Assembly (NCBI GenBank): GCA_944363505.1
Contig: CALVUD010000002.1
Span: 274,516 to 338,515, forward strand
DNA from: an uncultured Clostridia bacterium
GTDB lineage: Bacteria; Bacillota; Clostridia; Christensenellales; DTU072
DNA length: 64,000 bases
Direction: 5' to 3'
Positions 46,435 through 54,351 of the stretch are shown one piece after another. How positions within the stretch are numbered: position 1 is the stretch's first letter; the number at the start of each line of letters is the position of its first letter. The position numbers and the translations under genes were made by a program. The notes below the pieces were generated by a model that saw only the letters and a program-made list of their open reading frames with translations, did not search any database and was not told the origin of the DNA.

Positions 46435-46656
46435 TACCCTTTTGCATTAATTTGTGATTTGTCAATCGTTTTTTAGTAACTTTTCCAAAATTTCTAAAAA
46501 TTTTTTGGGTACTGCTGTTTTGGGCGTGAAAATAGCCCCCTCTCGGGAGCCTGACCCCGTAGATGACTTCGCAATATCCCCGTTTCAAGAGCGAACGGGC
46601 AGCAAGAAACTCTCCTACCCGTCCTGTGCAGGAGCTTTATACTCTCCATGTGAGCT

Positions 46657-46888
46657 CTATGCGGCTTTCTGCTTGATAAACCGCACGCGCGGGGTGTCCG
46701 TTTGTCCTGCTTTCAGAATAGCCATGAGCTCGGCTCTCTTTTGCAGCGGCGTAAACCACACTCGTTTTCCCTCGCTGTTCCTCAATGAGGAGTGCGGGCG
46801 GTTGTTGTACCGGATGTTCCATTCTGCCATTTTCTCTTTGAGCTCATCGTATGTCTCAAAGGTCAAAGTCTTGTAAAAGTTCTCCTGT
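46657..46888 (-). pseudogene. 3' fragment of a DDE (rve-type) transposase
   Basis: About 77 residues in frame, from QENFYKTLTFETYDEL through WNIRYNNRPHSSLRN to the stop at 46657. The YNxxRPHxxL block is the C-terminal end of the integrase-core domain in IS3-like and IS481-like transposases. The catalytic DDE region is gone: the sequence upstream belongs to a terminase fragment in another frame. Region 46369-46656 has no gene; the element's terminal inverted repeat could not be identified. Confidence 0.7.
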
Positions 46889-47435
46889 AAATCGTCCAAT
46901 CTTCGGGGATTCGGAACGGTTCGCAGGTATGCTTGCTGTAATCGAACTCGGGGAAGTAGCTGCATCCGAGGTTAGAGCGAGCCTCCTCCGCCGTGCGCGG
47001 GTACTCCTGCTTAACCATGACGCCCAAATCTTTGGCTGTCCTTTCGTACCACTCCTGCGTTCTGCGAGGATCAGAAAACACAGAGAGGAATATATTGTGA
47101 AAGGCGTTGTCCTCTATCCACAAGTTCTCAAATAGCGTGCCCTTTTTGATTGTGGATAAGCCGATGACTTTGCCGCCCGTCGGTCGGTTGGTTGTCGGGT
47201 ACGCGGAAGTCCAAATCTCCTCTGCATACTCCTGAAACGCCCACTCGTCGAGCAGCAGGATATTGCCCGTAAAGGAACGACCTGCCGACGGCGACGAGGG
47301 AAAGGCTTTGAACGTAGAAACGAGCTTTCCGCTTCCGAATGCCCGCCGGACCGAAAAAGATCGTGCCTTGTCCGACAAATATTTTTCGGGATCCCGGCGG
47401 ATGTTATCCCTGTAACGGTGAGTTTGCCTGAAGAG
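46885..47435 (-). pseudogene. Internal fragment of a phage terminase large subunit
   Basis: About 180 residues open from just after the transporter stop (47436) to a junction near 46885. ILLLDEWAFQ looks like a Walker B strand and GKVIGLSTIKKGTLFE like the ATPase coupling motif; RTAEEA and FPEFDYS are also terminase-like. Both ends are missing: the N-terminal Walker A region is replaced by the transporter gene, and the nuclease domain is replaced by the transposase fragment, with a frame change. No capsid or portal gene is nearby. Confidence 0.72.
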
Positions 47436-49148
47436 TTATTCCTTTTCGGACGTTACCGCTGCCGCCGCTTCGTCGCATAGGTACCCCATCTCGGCTGCGC
47501 GTTCCGCGCTTATAACTCCGAGTTCAACGGCTTCTCCGATCTGAGACGGATCGAGTTCCCCGTTCTCGATTTCCTCTTTATAAGCCCGTATCTTAAGTTC
47601 GCGAGCCATGGCAAGCTGTTTTTCCTCGGTAAGATTCCAGAAGAAAAACGGTATCATCGCAAGTATGCCGCACGCGACGCCCATCACGGACCAGATAACG
47701 AATACGTTACGCATCACCTCGGGATTTTCGTAGTCCAGAGAAGTATTGGCGCCGTAGGCCTTAAGTATTTCCGCAACAAGCAGTCCCGTCGCCATGCCGC
47801 ACACGGTAGTTACCACCGAGGTATACTGCGACATATATCCGTCAAGCCTGTCGCCCGTTTTCCACTGCTGATACTCGCAATAATCGGCAGTCATGGCGGG
47901 AGAAGTGACCGTCCATAGCGCCGCAAATATGTTATGAATGAATATCCCCGCGAACATTAGGTACGGCGTATAATCGGCTTCGTAGGCAAACAGAACGAGA
48001 AACAGTATTAAAACCGACAGAGTTGCCGAACCGCCGAAAGACAACAAAGTCATCTTTTTCTTGCCCATATATTTCTGTATAACGGGAGAAAAAAGCATGC
48101 CCGGCACGAATCCCACCGCCATGAGCGTAGGCATAATGCCGCGCAAATTCCCGCCGAGATCGCCGCCTATCATGTAAGCGCAAATATAATTTACGGAAGC
48201 GAATATCGTAATTCTGCCGAAAGCCAGAACGTTGGATATATTGAAAATCCAAAAATATTTATTTTTGAAGCTTCGCGCTATACCTGCGAAAAATCTGATT
48301 TTTTCGCGGCTGCGTTTGGTTTGAATAATTCTTTCTTTGGTCCCGAAAAACATTATCAGCGCAACGGCGACGCAGGCGCAACCCATTATCGGGAAAATTA
48401 TCTGATAAGTATGAATGTTCTCCATGCCGAAGCCCATTCCGACGCCGGACAACTCTTCCGCGGTGAGGTTGCCGTAGCGCTCTGCGTAAACCAGCCCTTT
48501 CTGCCCGTAAACCCAGTTAGCGATTAACGGGAAAAGCATTTGCACTATCGACGGTCCGAGCGAATCGATGACTCCGCCTATAGAATACAGCTTTGTGCGT
48601 TCGTTGGTATTTGGCGTAATAACCTGCGAAAGTCCTACTCTGCCGAAAGAGAAAAATCCGTACACGGTCATCGCGATAAAATATATGAGCTGATACGATC
48701 CTATGACAGCCCATTTGCGCGCTACCGTATATTCTTGTCCGGTTTCAGGCATAAATATCTGCGGGATAAAAGCAAGCAACCAGAAACAAGCGACGCTTAA
48801 AAAACCGGTAAACAACAGATAAGGTCTGTATTTACCCCATTTTGTATTGGTGTTGTCTATAATCCAACCCACCAGCGGCGCTCTGAAAATCGATAGAACG
48901 GCGGCTATCCATGTCGTGTAAAGAACAATTGTCTGGTCAAAATTGTACACGTAAGCCAAATGAACACCCATGTTTATGGCAAAGTACTGCGTAAGTATTC
49001 CCATACCCTGCACGCCCATGCCGCCTACCGAATACGCGACGAATTCCTTATTGGGCAGATAATAGCCTTCTTTGGCCGGAGTATTCCAATGTCCGAAAAA
49101 GTCTTTTACCAAAAAAACGATTTGATTTAAAAGATTGCTTTTTGCCAT
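47436..49148 (-). CDS. GPH-family sugar:cation symporter
   Basis: 570 residues, about twelve helices, with a longer C-terminal tail than usual (~510-570, acidic, ending AAVTSEKE). The GPH signature after helix 2 is GWIIDNTNTKWGKYRPYLL. AGGAGG precedes the ATG. It lies 16 nt after the broken GH20 fragment in a cluster headed by the GH109-like gene, so it likely imports that cluster's sugar. Its stop is followed directly by terminase debris. No terminator is visible, so the original 3' end of the operon was probably lost. Confidence 0.92.
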   Translation of the reverse strand: MAKSNLLNQIVFLVKDFFGHWNTPAKEGYYLPNKEFVAYSVGGMGVQGMGILTQYFAINMGVHLAYVYNFDQTIVLYTTWIAAVLSIFRAPLVGWIIDNTNTKWGKYRPYLLFTGFLSVACFWLLAFIPQIFMPETGQEYTVARKWAVIGSYQLIYFIAMTVYGFFSFGRVGLSQVITPNTNERTKLYSIGGVIDSLGPSIVQMLFPLIANWVYGQKGLVYAERYGNLTAEELSGVGMGFGMENIHTYQIIFPIMGCACVAVALIMFFGTKERIIQTKRSREKIRFFAGIARSFKNKYFWIFNISNVLAFGRITIFASVNYICAYMIGGDLGGNLRGIMPTLMAVGFVPGMLFSPVIQKYMGKKKMTLLSFGGSATLSVLILFLVLFAYEADYTPYLMFAGIFIHNIFAALWTVTSPAMTADYCEYQQWKTGDRLDGYMSQYTSVVTTVCGMATGLLVAEILKAYGANTSLDYENPEVMRNVFVIWSVMGVACGILAMIPFFFWNLTEEKQLAMARELKIRAYKEEIENGELDPSQIGEAVELGVISAERAAEMGYLCDEAAAAVTSEKE

Positions 49149-49164
49149 ATATCGCCTCCTATTT

Positions 49165-49425
49165 TCATAGTTTTTTGCCGTAACGCAAACTTATTTTTAT
49201 GTCGTTGTAAAGGTTTGTAAGCCCTTGCCAATGCAATTGACGCCTTTCAAACCATAGTTTCTGAAACAGTGCGCGCGTTTTCCCGGGCGACGCGCATTTC
49301 TGCGAAGCCCCTTCGAATCCTATTGCGCGCATAAACCCGAGAGTATAATTCAGCCTTGACTTGAAACTTCCGAAATCTTTTTCGGCAGAATTCCACATGA
49401 CTTCCGCCAACGCTGCGCTACGCGG
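49165..49425 (-). pseudogene. C-terminal remnant of a GH20 hexosaminidase
   Basis: About 86 residues, PRSAALAEVMWNSAEKDF through to the stop at 49165, matching the C-terminal end of GH20 enzymes (compare PRMQALSEVAWTKTEL in the intact GH20 of this window). The catalytic domain is absent. It is joined out of frame to the acetyltransferase remnant upstream at about 49425, the mark of a deletion. Confidence 0.75.
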
Positions 49426-49906
49426 CAACTACGGCGCCGTCGCCTATTTTAACACCCGAAAGCACCGTGGCATGCGAGCCTATCCACACGTTTATGCCTA
49501 TTTTTATGGGCGCGGCGGTCATTGACGCGCGCCGCGCCAGATCAAGATCGTGATTGAGCGTAGCAAGCACGACCTGATGCCCTATAAGCGAACCGTCGCC
49601 TATCTCTATGCCGCCCTGATCCTGAAAGCAACATCCGGAATTTATAAAAACGTTTTTACCTATCCGGATATTCTTACCGCAATCTGTGTAGAACGGCGGA
49701 AAAATCGTGAAAGTATCGTCGATTTCGCTTGCCGTAAGCGACGAAAACAATTGCCTCAATTCCTCTTGAGTACGGTAAGCGCCGTTTATTTAAGCGGTAA
49801 TCCTGCGCGCTTTCTCCGCGTAAGCGTGGAAAACCTCGTGCACCTCGGAATTCCCCTCGATATACCGGCGAGAAGCCATAAATTCTCTGAATTCTTTAAG
49901 TTCCAT
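49418..49906 (-). pseudogene. Sugar O-acetyltransferase (Maa/LacA family), broken
   Basis: The reading frame begins at ATG 49906 behind GAGGAAG with MELKEFREFMASRRYIEG, reaches an in-frame TAA at 49790-49792, and continues in the same frame with INGAYRTQEEL and left-handed beta-helix hexapeptides (IRIGKNVFINSGC, IEIGDGSLIGHQV, GINVWIGSHATVLSGVKIGDG). It ends at the junction with the GH20 remnant, so the C-terminus is lost. The catalytic His lies in LNHDLD. It has both a nonsense codon and a 3' truncation, so it is not functional as an acetyltransferase. Confidence 0.82.
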
Positions 49907-49915
49907 ACCGCTTCC

Positions 49916-51142
49916 TCATATCTTATATCCGCAAAACGCGACGGGCTTACGCTCCTTCCACTTGCCGGAAGTAAAGTCGGGAAATTCCACTCGCGCTCCG
50001 CCTTTCTCTATCGACTCCGCACTGAGCGCCGTGATCGCCATCCATGTCGCCGCGTCGTAGACATCTATGGGCATCGGCTCGCCGCCAGCTACCGCTTCTA
50101 TAAAAGCGCGCAACACGAGATAATCCATACCTCCGTGTCCGCCGAGAGCGCTCGCGAAACGGATCTTTTTCCATATGGGATGCGCGTACTTCTTGACGAA
50201 CCGCTTTCCGTTGTTGTAACTCTTGCCGAAGATGACCGACTTAAGGTGCGCCGCTTTCGAATCGAAATAGAAGTAATTGCCGTCCTCCGTATACATTCCC
50301 TTCGTGCCCTGCACTGTAAACCCTCTGCTGTACGGACGCGGCAAACAGGTATCCAGAACTATATGTACGGTTTCCCCGTTTGCACATTCTATGAGAGTAT
50401 GTACTACGTCGCCCTGCTTGAATTCGACGTCGCGGAGTTTGTTGAGATATTCGTCGTCGCCCCTTGACACAAACTCTTTTAAGCCTACCGACTTACTCGC
50501 AAGCGAGCGGAGGCTTACGAAACGGTTACCGCGGTTTATGTCGAGAAGCTTCGCTATCGGTCCTATCTCGTGAGTTGGATAATTGTCGGCGTTACGCGAC
50601 ATATATTCTTTCAAACGGTAATGGCGGTTCTTCTCGCCGTAGCAAATTTCGTCGCGAAGATCGTGCTTATACCCGCCTTCAACGTTCACCACCGTACCGA
50701 AAAGCCCATGACGTACCATATTGAGGCAGGCAAGTTCGTATTCGCCGTAACAGCAGTTCTCGAGCATCATATACGGAGTGCCCGTACGCTCCGAAACCTC
50801 GACGAGCCTGAAACATTCCTCCACCGAATACGCGCCGCCTACTTCGCAACCTACCGGAATACCCGCTTCCATAGCGGCGAACGCTATCTCCGAATGCGCC
50901 GACCACGCTGTCGTGACCAGCATTGCGTCCACGTTTCGCTTATCCAACAATTTGCAGTAATCGGTCTCGCCGCGGGCGGAGCCTACTCTTTTCGATATCG
51001 CCGCGAGAGCTTTATTCACTCTGTCTTCGTAAAGATCGCATACCGCTACGACTTCAACGTCTTTCATGCGCAAAACGGTATGCATCAGACCCATCCCTCT
51101 GCCGCCTAAACCTATCACTGCAAGCTTGATTTTGTCTTTCAT
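49916..51142 (-). CDS. GH109-like NAD-dependent glycosidase (Gfo/Idh/MocA fold)
   Basis: 408 residues. The Rossmann motif is IGLGGRGMG (10-18). The segment DNYPTHEIGPIAKLLDINRGNRF and the later DTCLPRPYSRGFTVQGTKG match GH109 enzymes, retaining alpha-N-acetylgalactosaminidases that use bound NAD for transient oxidation; the Tyr and His of YPTH correspond to the catalytic region of the characterised Elizabethkingia enzyme. No signal peptide is seen, so it is cytoplasmic. A near-consensus promoter lies upstream. The ribosome site is poor and the ATG overlaps the stop of a small reading frame (51139-51279) as ATGA. A plain oxidoreductase role is the alternative. Confidence 0.75.
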   Translation of the reverse strand: MKDKIKLAVIGLGGRGMGLMHTVLRMKDVEVVAVCDLYEDRVNKALAAISKRVGSARGETDYCKLLDKRNVDAMLVTTAWSAHSEIAFAAMEAGIPVGCEVGGAYSVEECFRLVEVSERTGTPYMMLENCCYGEYELACLNMVRHGLFGTVVNVEGGYKHDLRDEICYGEKNRHYRLKEYMSRNADNYPTHEIGPIAKLLDINRGNRFVSLRSLASKSVGLKEFVSRGDDEYLNKLRDVEFKQGDVVHTLIECANGETVHIVLDTCLPRPYSRGFTVQGTKGMYTEDGNYFYFDSKAAHLKSVIFGKSYNNGKRFVKKYAHPIWKKIRFASALGGHGGMDYLVLRAFIEAVAGGEPMPIDVYDAATWMAITALSAESIEKGGARVEFPDFTSGKWKERKPVAFCGYKI

Positions 51143-51279
51143 TTTCTTTTCCCGTTAATTCGCTTCTTCGAAACTATAATACTGTATTTAAGGTTTTTTG
51201 TCAATTTTCTTTGCAATACTACTTTACCGCCTTGTTTGATATAATATTTCACGTTTTCATCGCTATGTGTTTCCAGCAC
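51139..51279 (-). CDS. Candidate 46-residue basic protein
   Basis: A GTG start (51279) stands 5 nt after AAGGAG. The product begins VLETHSDENVKYYIKQGG and is lysine-rich, and the stop overlaps the ATG of the GH109-like gene as ATGA. It starts 26 nt after the SSB fragment's stop. The front half looks like a small phage or plasmid protein; the back half contains the promoter of the next gene, so the frame may be a truncated remnant that ends by chance. It is unrecognised. Confidence 0.3.
   Translation of the reverse strand: MLETHSDENVKYYIKQGGKVVLQRKLTKNLKYSIIVSKKRINGKRK
51176..51204 (-). promoter_or_regulatory. Promoter of the GH109-like gene cluster
   Basis: TTGACA (51199-51204), 17-nt spacer, TATTAT (51176-51181), 33 nt before the ATG at 51142. 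Confidence 0.75.
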
Positions 51280-51305
51280 GAAAGCTCCTTTTGCTCGAAA
51301 ATAAT

Positions 51306-51512
51306 TCAAGGCTGCACTTCCGAGTCCTTTACTGCGGTATTCTGATTGGATGAAAGGAATTGAATATCATCGGCGCTAACTTCGATAGCGAACTTCTTAG
51401 AGCCGTCCTCGGCTGTAAAGTTCTTCGTGTAGAGAGAGCCGGTAACGAATACTTTGCTGCCTTTCTCCAAGAACTTAGCGCAGTTCTCGGCTAAGTTTTC
51501 CCACGCGACTAC
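51306..51512 (-). pseudogene. C-terminal fragment of single-stranded DNA-binding protein
   Basis: About 68 residues: VVAWENLAENCAKFLEKGSKVFVTGSLYTKNF and AIEVSADDIQFLS are the latter half of the bacterial SSB OB-fold. The N-terminal strands are missing, replaced by the start of a replication-protein gene in another frame. The short tail lacks the DDDIPF-type tip. It is probably debris of a phage or conjugative element. Confidence 0.75.
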
Positions 51513-51591
51513 GGTAGTCGAGGCGTTTGTCAAAGACGACCTCACGCGGAATGACGGTGTATTGATCGCGGTAAATGTTGATTAGTTTCAT
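51505..51591 (-). pseudogene. N-terminal fragment of a phage/plasmid replication-type helix-turn-helix protein
   Basis: ATG at 51591 opens 29 codons: MKLINIYRDQYTVIP then VVFDKRLDYRSR. This resembles the first residues of DnaD-like/HTH replication proteins of Clostridia mobile elements, where the text usually runs on as DYRSRGVLC. Here the frame breaks at 51505-51512, where SSB sequence begins. Confidence 0.45.
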
Positions 51592-51620
51592 AGCGGTCTT
51601 CTTTTTTAAGAGGCGCCGGA

Positions 51621-51654
51621 CTTTTTTGTTAGCACCGCGGTGCTAACAAAAAAG
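51621..51654. repeat. 34-bp perfect palindrome
   Basis: Arms of 17 nt, CTTTTTTGTTAGCACCG and its exact complement, meet with no spacer. It could extrude as a cruciform, act as a bidirectional terminator (A and T runs at the ends) or be a recombination or attachment-related site. It is followed at once by AGACCTATGT/ACATAGGTCT (51653-51678), a second perfect hairpin with a 6-nt loop. Confidence 0.8.
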
Positions 51655-51891
51655 ACCTATGTCAAACTACATAGGTCTATTCAAAACTACAATTTTGGCT
51701 ATGTGATTGACGTTCTCTCTTCTCTATTTCTCCCACCTTCGTGAGAGAGAATGTCAGGGTTATACGGAGGTTGAAGGAAAACTCTTGATCCGGTATAACC
51801 CTTCATTCACCAAAATTTTACACTAACTTGCATTAATTCCCCGCGAGCCGCCTTTCGCTTTCCAGGCAACGCGGAAGATACCCGGATCATT

Positions 51892-51919
51892 AAAAAGTCC
51901 GCCCGTTTTTCGGGCGGAC
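51892..51919 (-). terminator. Intrinsic terminator of the beta-galactosidase operon
   Basis: On the minus strand GTCCGCCCG, loop AAAAA, CGGGCGGAC, then TTTTT, 20 nt past the stop at 51940. Confidence 0.9.
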
Positions 51920-51939
51920 GGAGCGGATCCGGCAAATCG

Positions 51940-54351
51940 CTATTTGACCACGAACATCATTCCGGAATGCGCGCGGAGCCGCATGGGTTTTCCGATATTT
52001 ACGCGTTTGGCGCGTTGCAGTCCTTCTATCGCGGGAGCGCGCAGCTTTTTCCCGACGGTGGTGAATCCGAGTTTGTTTTCCACGCCTACCTCGAACGACA
52101 CGGCTTTGTCGGAGGTGTTATACAGCACGACCAGCATGTCCTTTCCGTTGATGTATGAGGTCGCAAGCACCGACGATGTATCCACTCTGACGGGATTTTC
52201 CTTATCCCAGAAACCGCGCAGTTTCGCGTTCGCAATGTCGAAATCCTTGAAAACGCGCTGTATGTCGCCAAGCGCCAGAGAAACCGTCTCGTCCTTGCCG
52301 TACCTGGGCAGCATGGCGAACGCGAGAGAACGCATTATGCCCCAGTTTTCGGGAGAATCAGCGTTCAATCCGAACGGTATTCCGGACATTTCCATCAGTT
52401 CGGCGTCGCAACTGAGTTTTTCGGAGAATCCGCCCGCGGCATAAATTCTGGTCATGAACGGCAGGATGTCCGCATACGCCGTAAGCGCGGAAAGAAATCC
52501 GTTTTCGCGGTTGTATCTGGACGAGAACCCCAGTTCCGTCATACCGCGTTTTCCCGCCGTGCGTTCTATGCACTTTGCCGCTCTTTCCGCGGTATCCCTC
52601 AGGATCGGAGTGTTCATCAGCGTAACCCCGTCAGCCGCCGTTCGCGTAGTTAAAAATTTTACGCCTTCCACAAAGAAATTGTCTGTCCTGGAGCCGGGCA
52701 CGGTAAGATAAGATATATCCCTTTCTCCTCCAGCGGAAGCGGTATCCTCGCAAATCACCACGCCGCCGCCGAGTATCGAGGTAAGCGCGTTTTCGCCGGT
52801 CTTTCCGGGGCGTCTGTAAATTATCTCGTCGCCCATGGATTTCAGCGCGAAAGTCTCTCTCGCGTGAACGCTCATACTGCCCGTATCGAATGCGACGGTC
52901 AATCCCATTTTGCGTTTATGGGCTTCCAAAGCCAGAGCTTCGAGTTCCCTGAACTTGTCAAACGGATAGTTCCTGTAAGGGTTCGCTTCGCCGTGAGCGG
53001 AAGCCGAAACATAACCCGCCGCATCCGCGCTCGCGCGGTTTATCAAAGACGCGTAACTCGGTTCGATGTCGCTTTCGGCGACCCTGGCGGCTAGCGTTTT
53101 CGACAGTTCAATCGGCTTGAATGGCGTAAGATGCAGCGTGAATCCGAACTTGATTCCCGTTCCGGTTTTGAAAACGAGCTGCCCGGTATACGCGCGGAGA
53201 ACCGCCGCGCCGGAAACTTCGTCGCGGTACAGTTCGACGCCGCCTTTATTGAAGTTCGCCCATGTGTTTTCAGGCTTTACGCGTTTGGACGGAGAATACA
53301 GATTCATGGGAGCGAGAGGTTCGTCTTCGCCCTCGGTAAATCTTATCCTCGCGCCGCAGTTGACGTCGCCCACGAACAGGGAGTCCGATGCCGTCTTGTT
53401 TTCCCAGCAAAACGAAATGTCTTTATATTTGCCGCCCTCTTCGCCCAGCCCCGCGACATATCCCGCGGAAGCGAAATACATATACAGCGACGCGTCGTTG
53501 ACGACGGCGTTTTTTTCGGCGTTAAGCTCTATCTCGTAACGCACGGAGCCTTCGTACAACACGGTGGCGGAAACGTCGATCCTGAGTTTTTCGCTCTTTC
53601 CGTCGGCACTCAGAGACGCGGCGCCCGAACGAGACTGTATACGCAGTTTGTTGTATTTGAATTTCTGACCCTCGCAAACGAACTCCATGGGTCGCGTGAA
53701 CAGACGTTTGACGGGTTCTTCGGTCAAAGAGTTGGAGCCGTCGAAATACGAATCGACCTGTTCGATAAATCCGTCGTTGCCGAAAGTTACCGCCTTGCCG
53801 GTCAACCGCACGACGTTTTTATCGACGATCAGTTCTTCGAAGCGCTTCAGCGGGCGCTTGTCGCGGTATGCCGAGGAATCCAGCCATTTCAGTCTGCTGA
53901 GTCTGCCGGAATCCGTCGTTCCCATATTGAAAACGAGTTCGTCGTTTAGCCGGAATTTTAGCTTTAAGCGCTTGTCGCCGACGCTGACGTAGGTGGAATA
54001 CTCGTCGTTATCGGCTTTTATAAAGTTTACTCCGAAATACAGCGGCTGCAGAACGCCTTTCGTCAAATTAAAGGTTTTGGTATACTTTTCTCCGTTCGGA
54101 AGTACTCCCGAAGTATTGAAACACGTTACGCAGCGCTCTATGGGTTTCCCGCCCGAAGCGGGAATAAGGTCGCCCGTCGCAACGCTTACGCCGCGGCGGG
54201 TATATAAAGGATCTATCACCAGTTGAATGACGAAATATTCATGCCTGGAGCACGAAAACTCGAATTCTTCGCCGCAAGGCGCGCCCTTCAGCGCGTCTTT
54301 AGAGGTATAGTCCGTAACCGCCGAGCGGCGGTCCAAAGCGTATATTTTCAT
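51940..54351 (-). CDS. Large possible glycoside-hydrolase-related protein (DUF6067/GH123-like outline)
   Basis: 803 residues, no signal peptide. The N-terminal ~400 residues are beta-rich; the segment FGFTLHLTPFKPIE (~400-415) resembles the strand and KP motif at the entry to the TIM-barrel domain in DUF6067/GH123-type proteins, and the rest (~480-700) could be a barrel (MGLTVAFDTGSM, MTELGFSSRYN), with a C-terminal beta-sandwich ending RLRAHSGMMFVVK. The catalytic residues are not certain. The ATG overlaps the stop of the beta-galactosidase gene as ATGA, so the two products are co-translated and likely act on the same glycan. Confidence 0.5.
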   Translation of the reverse strand: MKIYALDRRSAVTDYTSKDALKGAPCGEEFEFSCSRHEYFVIQLVIDPLYTRRGVSVATGDLIPASGGKPIERCVTCFNTSGVLPNGEKYTKTFNLTKGVLQPLYFGVNFIKADNDEYSTYVSVGDKRLKLKFRLNDELVFNMGTTDSGRLSRLKWLDSSAYRDKRPLKRFEELIVDKNVVRLTGKAVTFGNDGFIEQVDSYFDGSNSLTEEPVKRLFTRPMEFVCEGQKFKYNKLRIQSRSGAASLSADGKSEKLRIDVSATVLYEGSVRYEIELNAEKNAVVNDASLYMYFASAGYVAGLGEEGGKYKDISFCWENKTASDSLFVGDVNCGARIRFTEGEDEPLAPMNLYSPSKRVKPENTWANFNKGGVELYRDEVSGAAVLRAYTGQLVFKTGTGIKFGFTLHLTPFKPIELSKTLAARVAESDIEPSYASLINRASADAAGYVSASAHGEANPYRNYPFDKFRELEALALEAHKRKMGLTVAFDTGSMSVHARETFALKSMGDEIIYRRPGKTGENALTSILGGGVVICEDTASAGGERDISYLTVPGSRTDNFFVEGVKFLTTRTAADGVTLMNTPILRDTAERAAKCIERTAGKRGMTELGFSSRYNRENGFLSALTAYADILPFMTRIYAAGGFSEKLSCDAELMEMSGIPFGLNADSPENWGIMRSLAFAMLPRYGKDETVSLALGDIQRVFKDFDIANAKLRGFWDKENPVRVDTSSVLATSYINGKDMLVVLYNTSDKAVSFEVGVENKLGFTTVGKKLRAPAIEGLQRAKRVNIGKPMRLRAHSGMMFVVK

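Larger units (their letters stand above)
51592..51939. other. Intergenic region rich in inverted repeats
   Basis: No gene is seen. It contains a 34-bp perfect palindrome (51621-51654), an overlapping 10-bp hairpin (51653-51678), a longer-range inverted repeat AGGGTTATAC/GTATAACCCT (51756-51765 with 51793-51802), a CTCTCTT/GAGAGAG-like pair near 51715-51750, and the terminator at 51892-51919. Confidence 0.6.

Noticed and set aside
46885-51591. Intact prophage or integrative element
   Set aside because: Only fragments of terminase, transposase, SSB and a replication protein are present; there is no integrase, capsid, portal or relaxase, and no matching attachment repeats were found.
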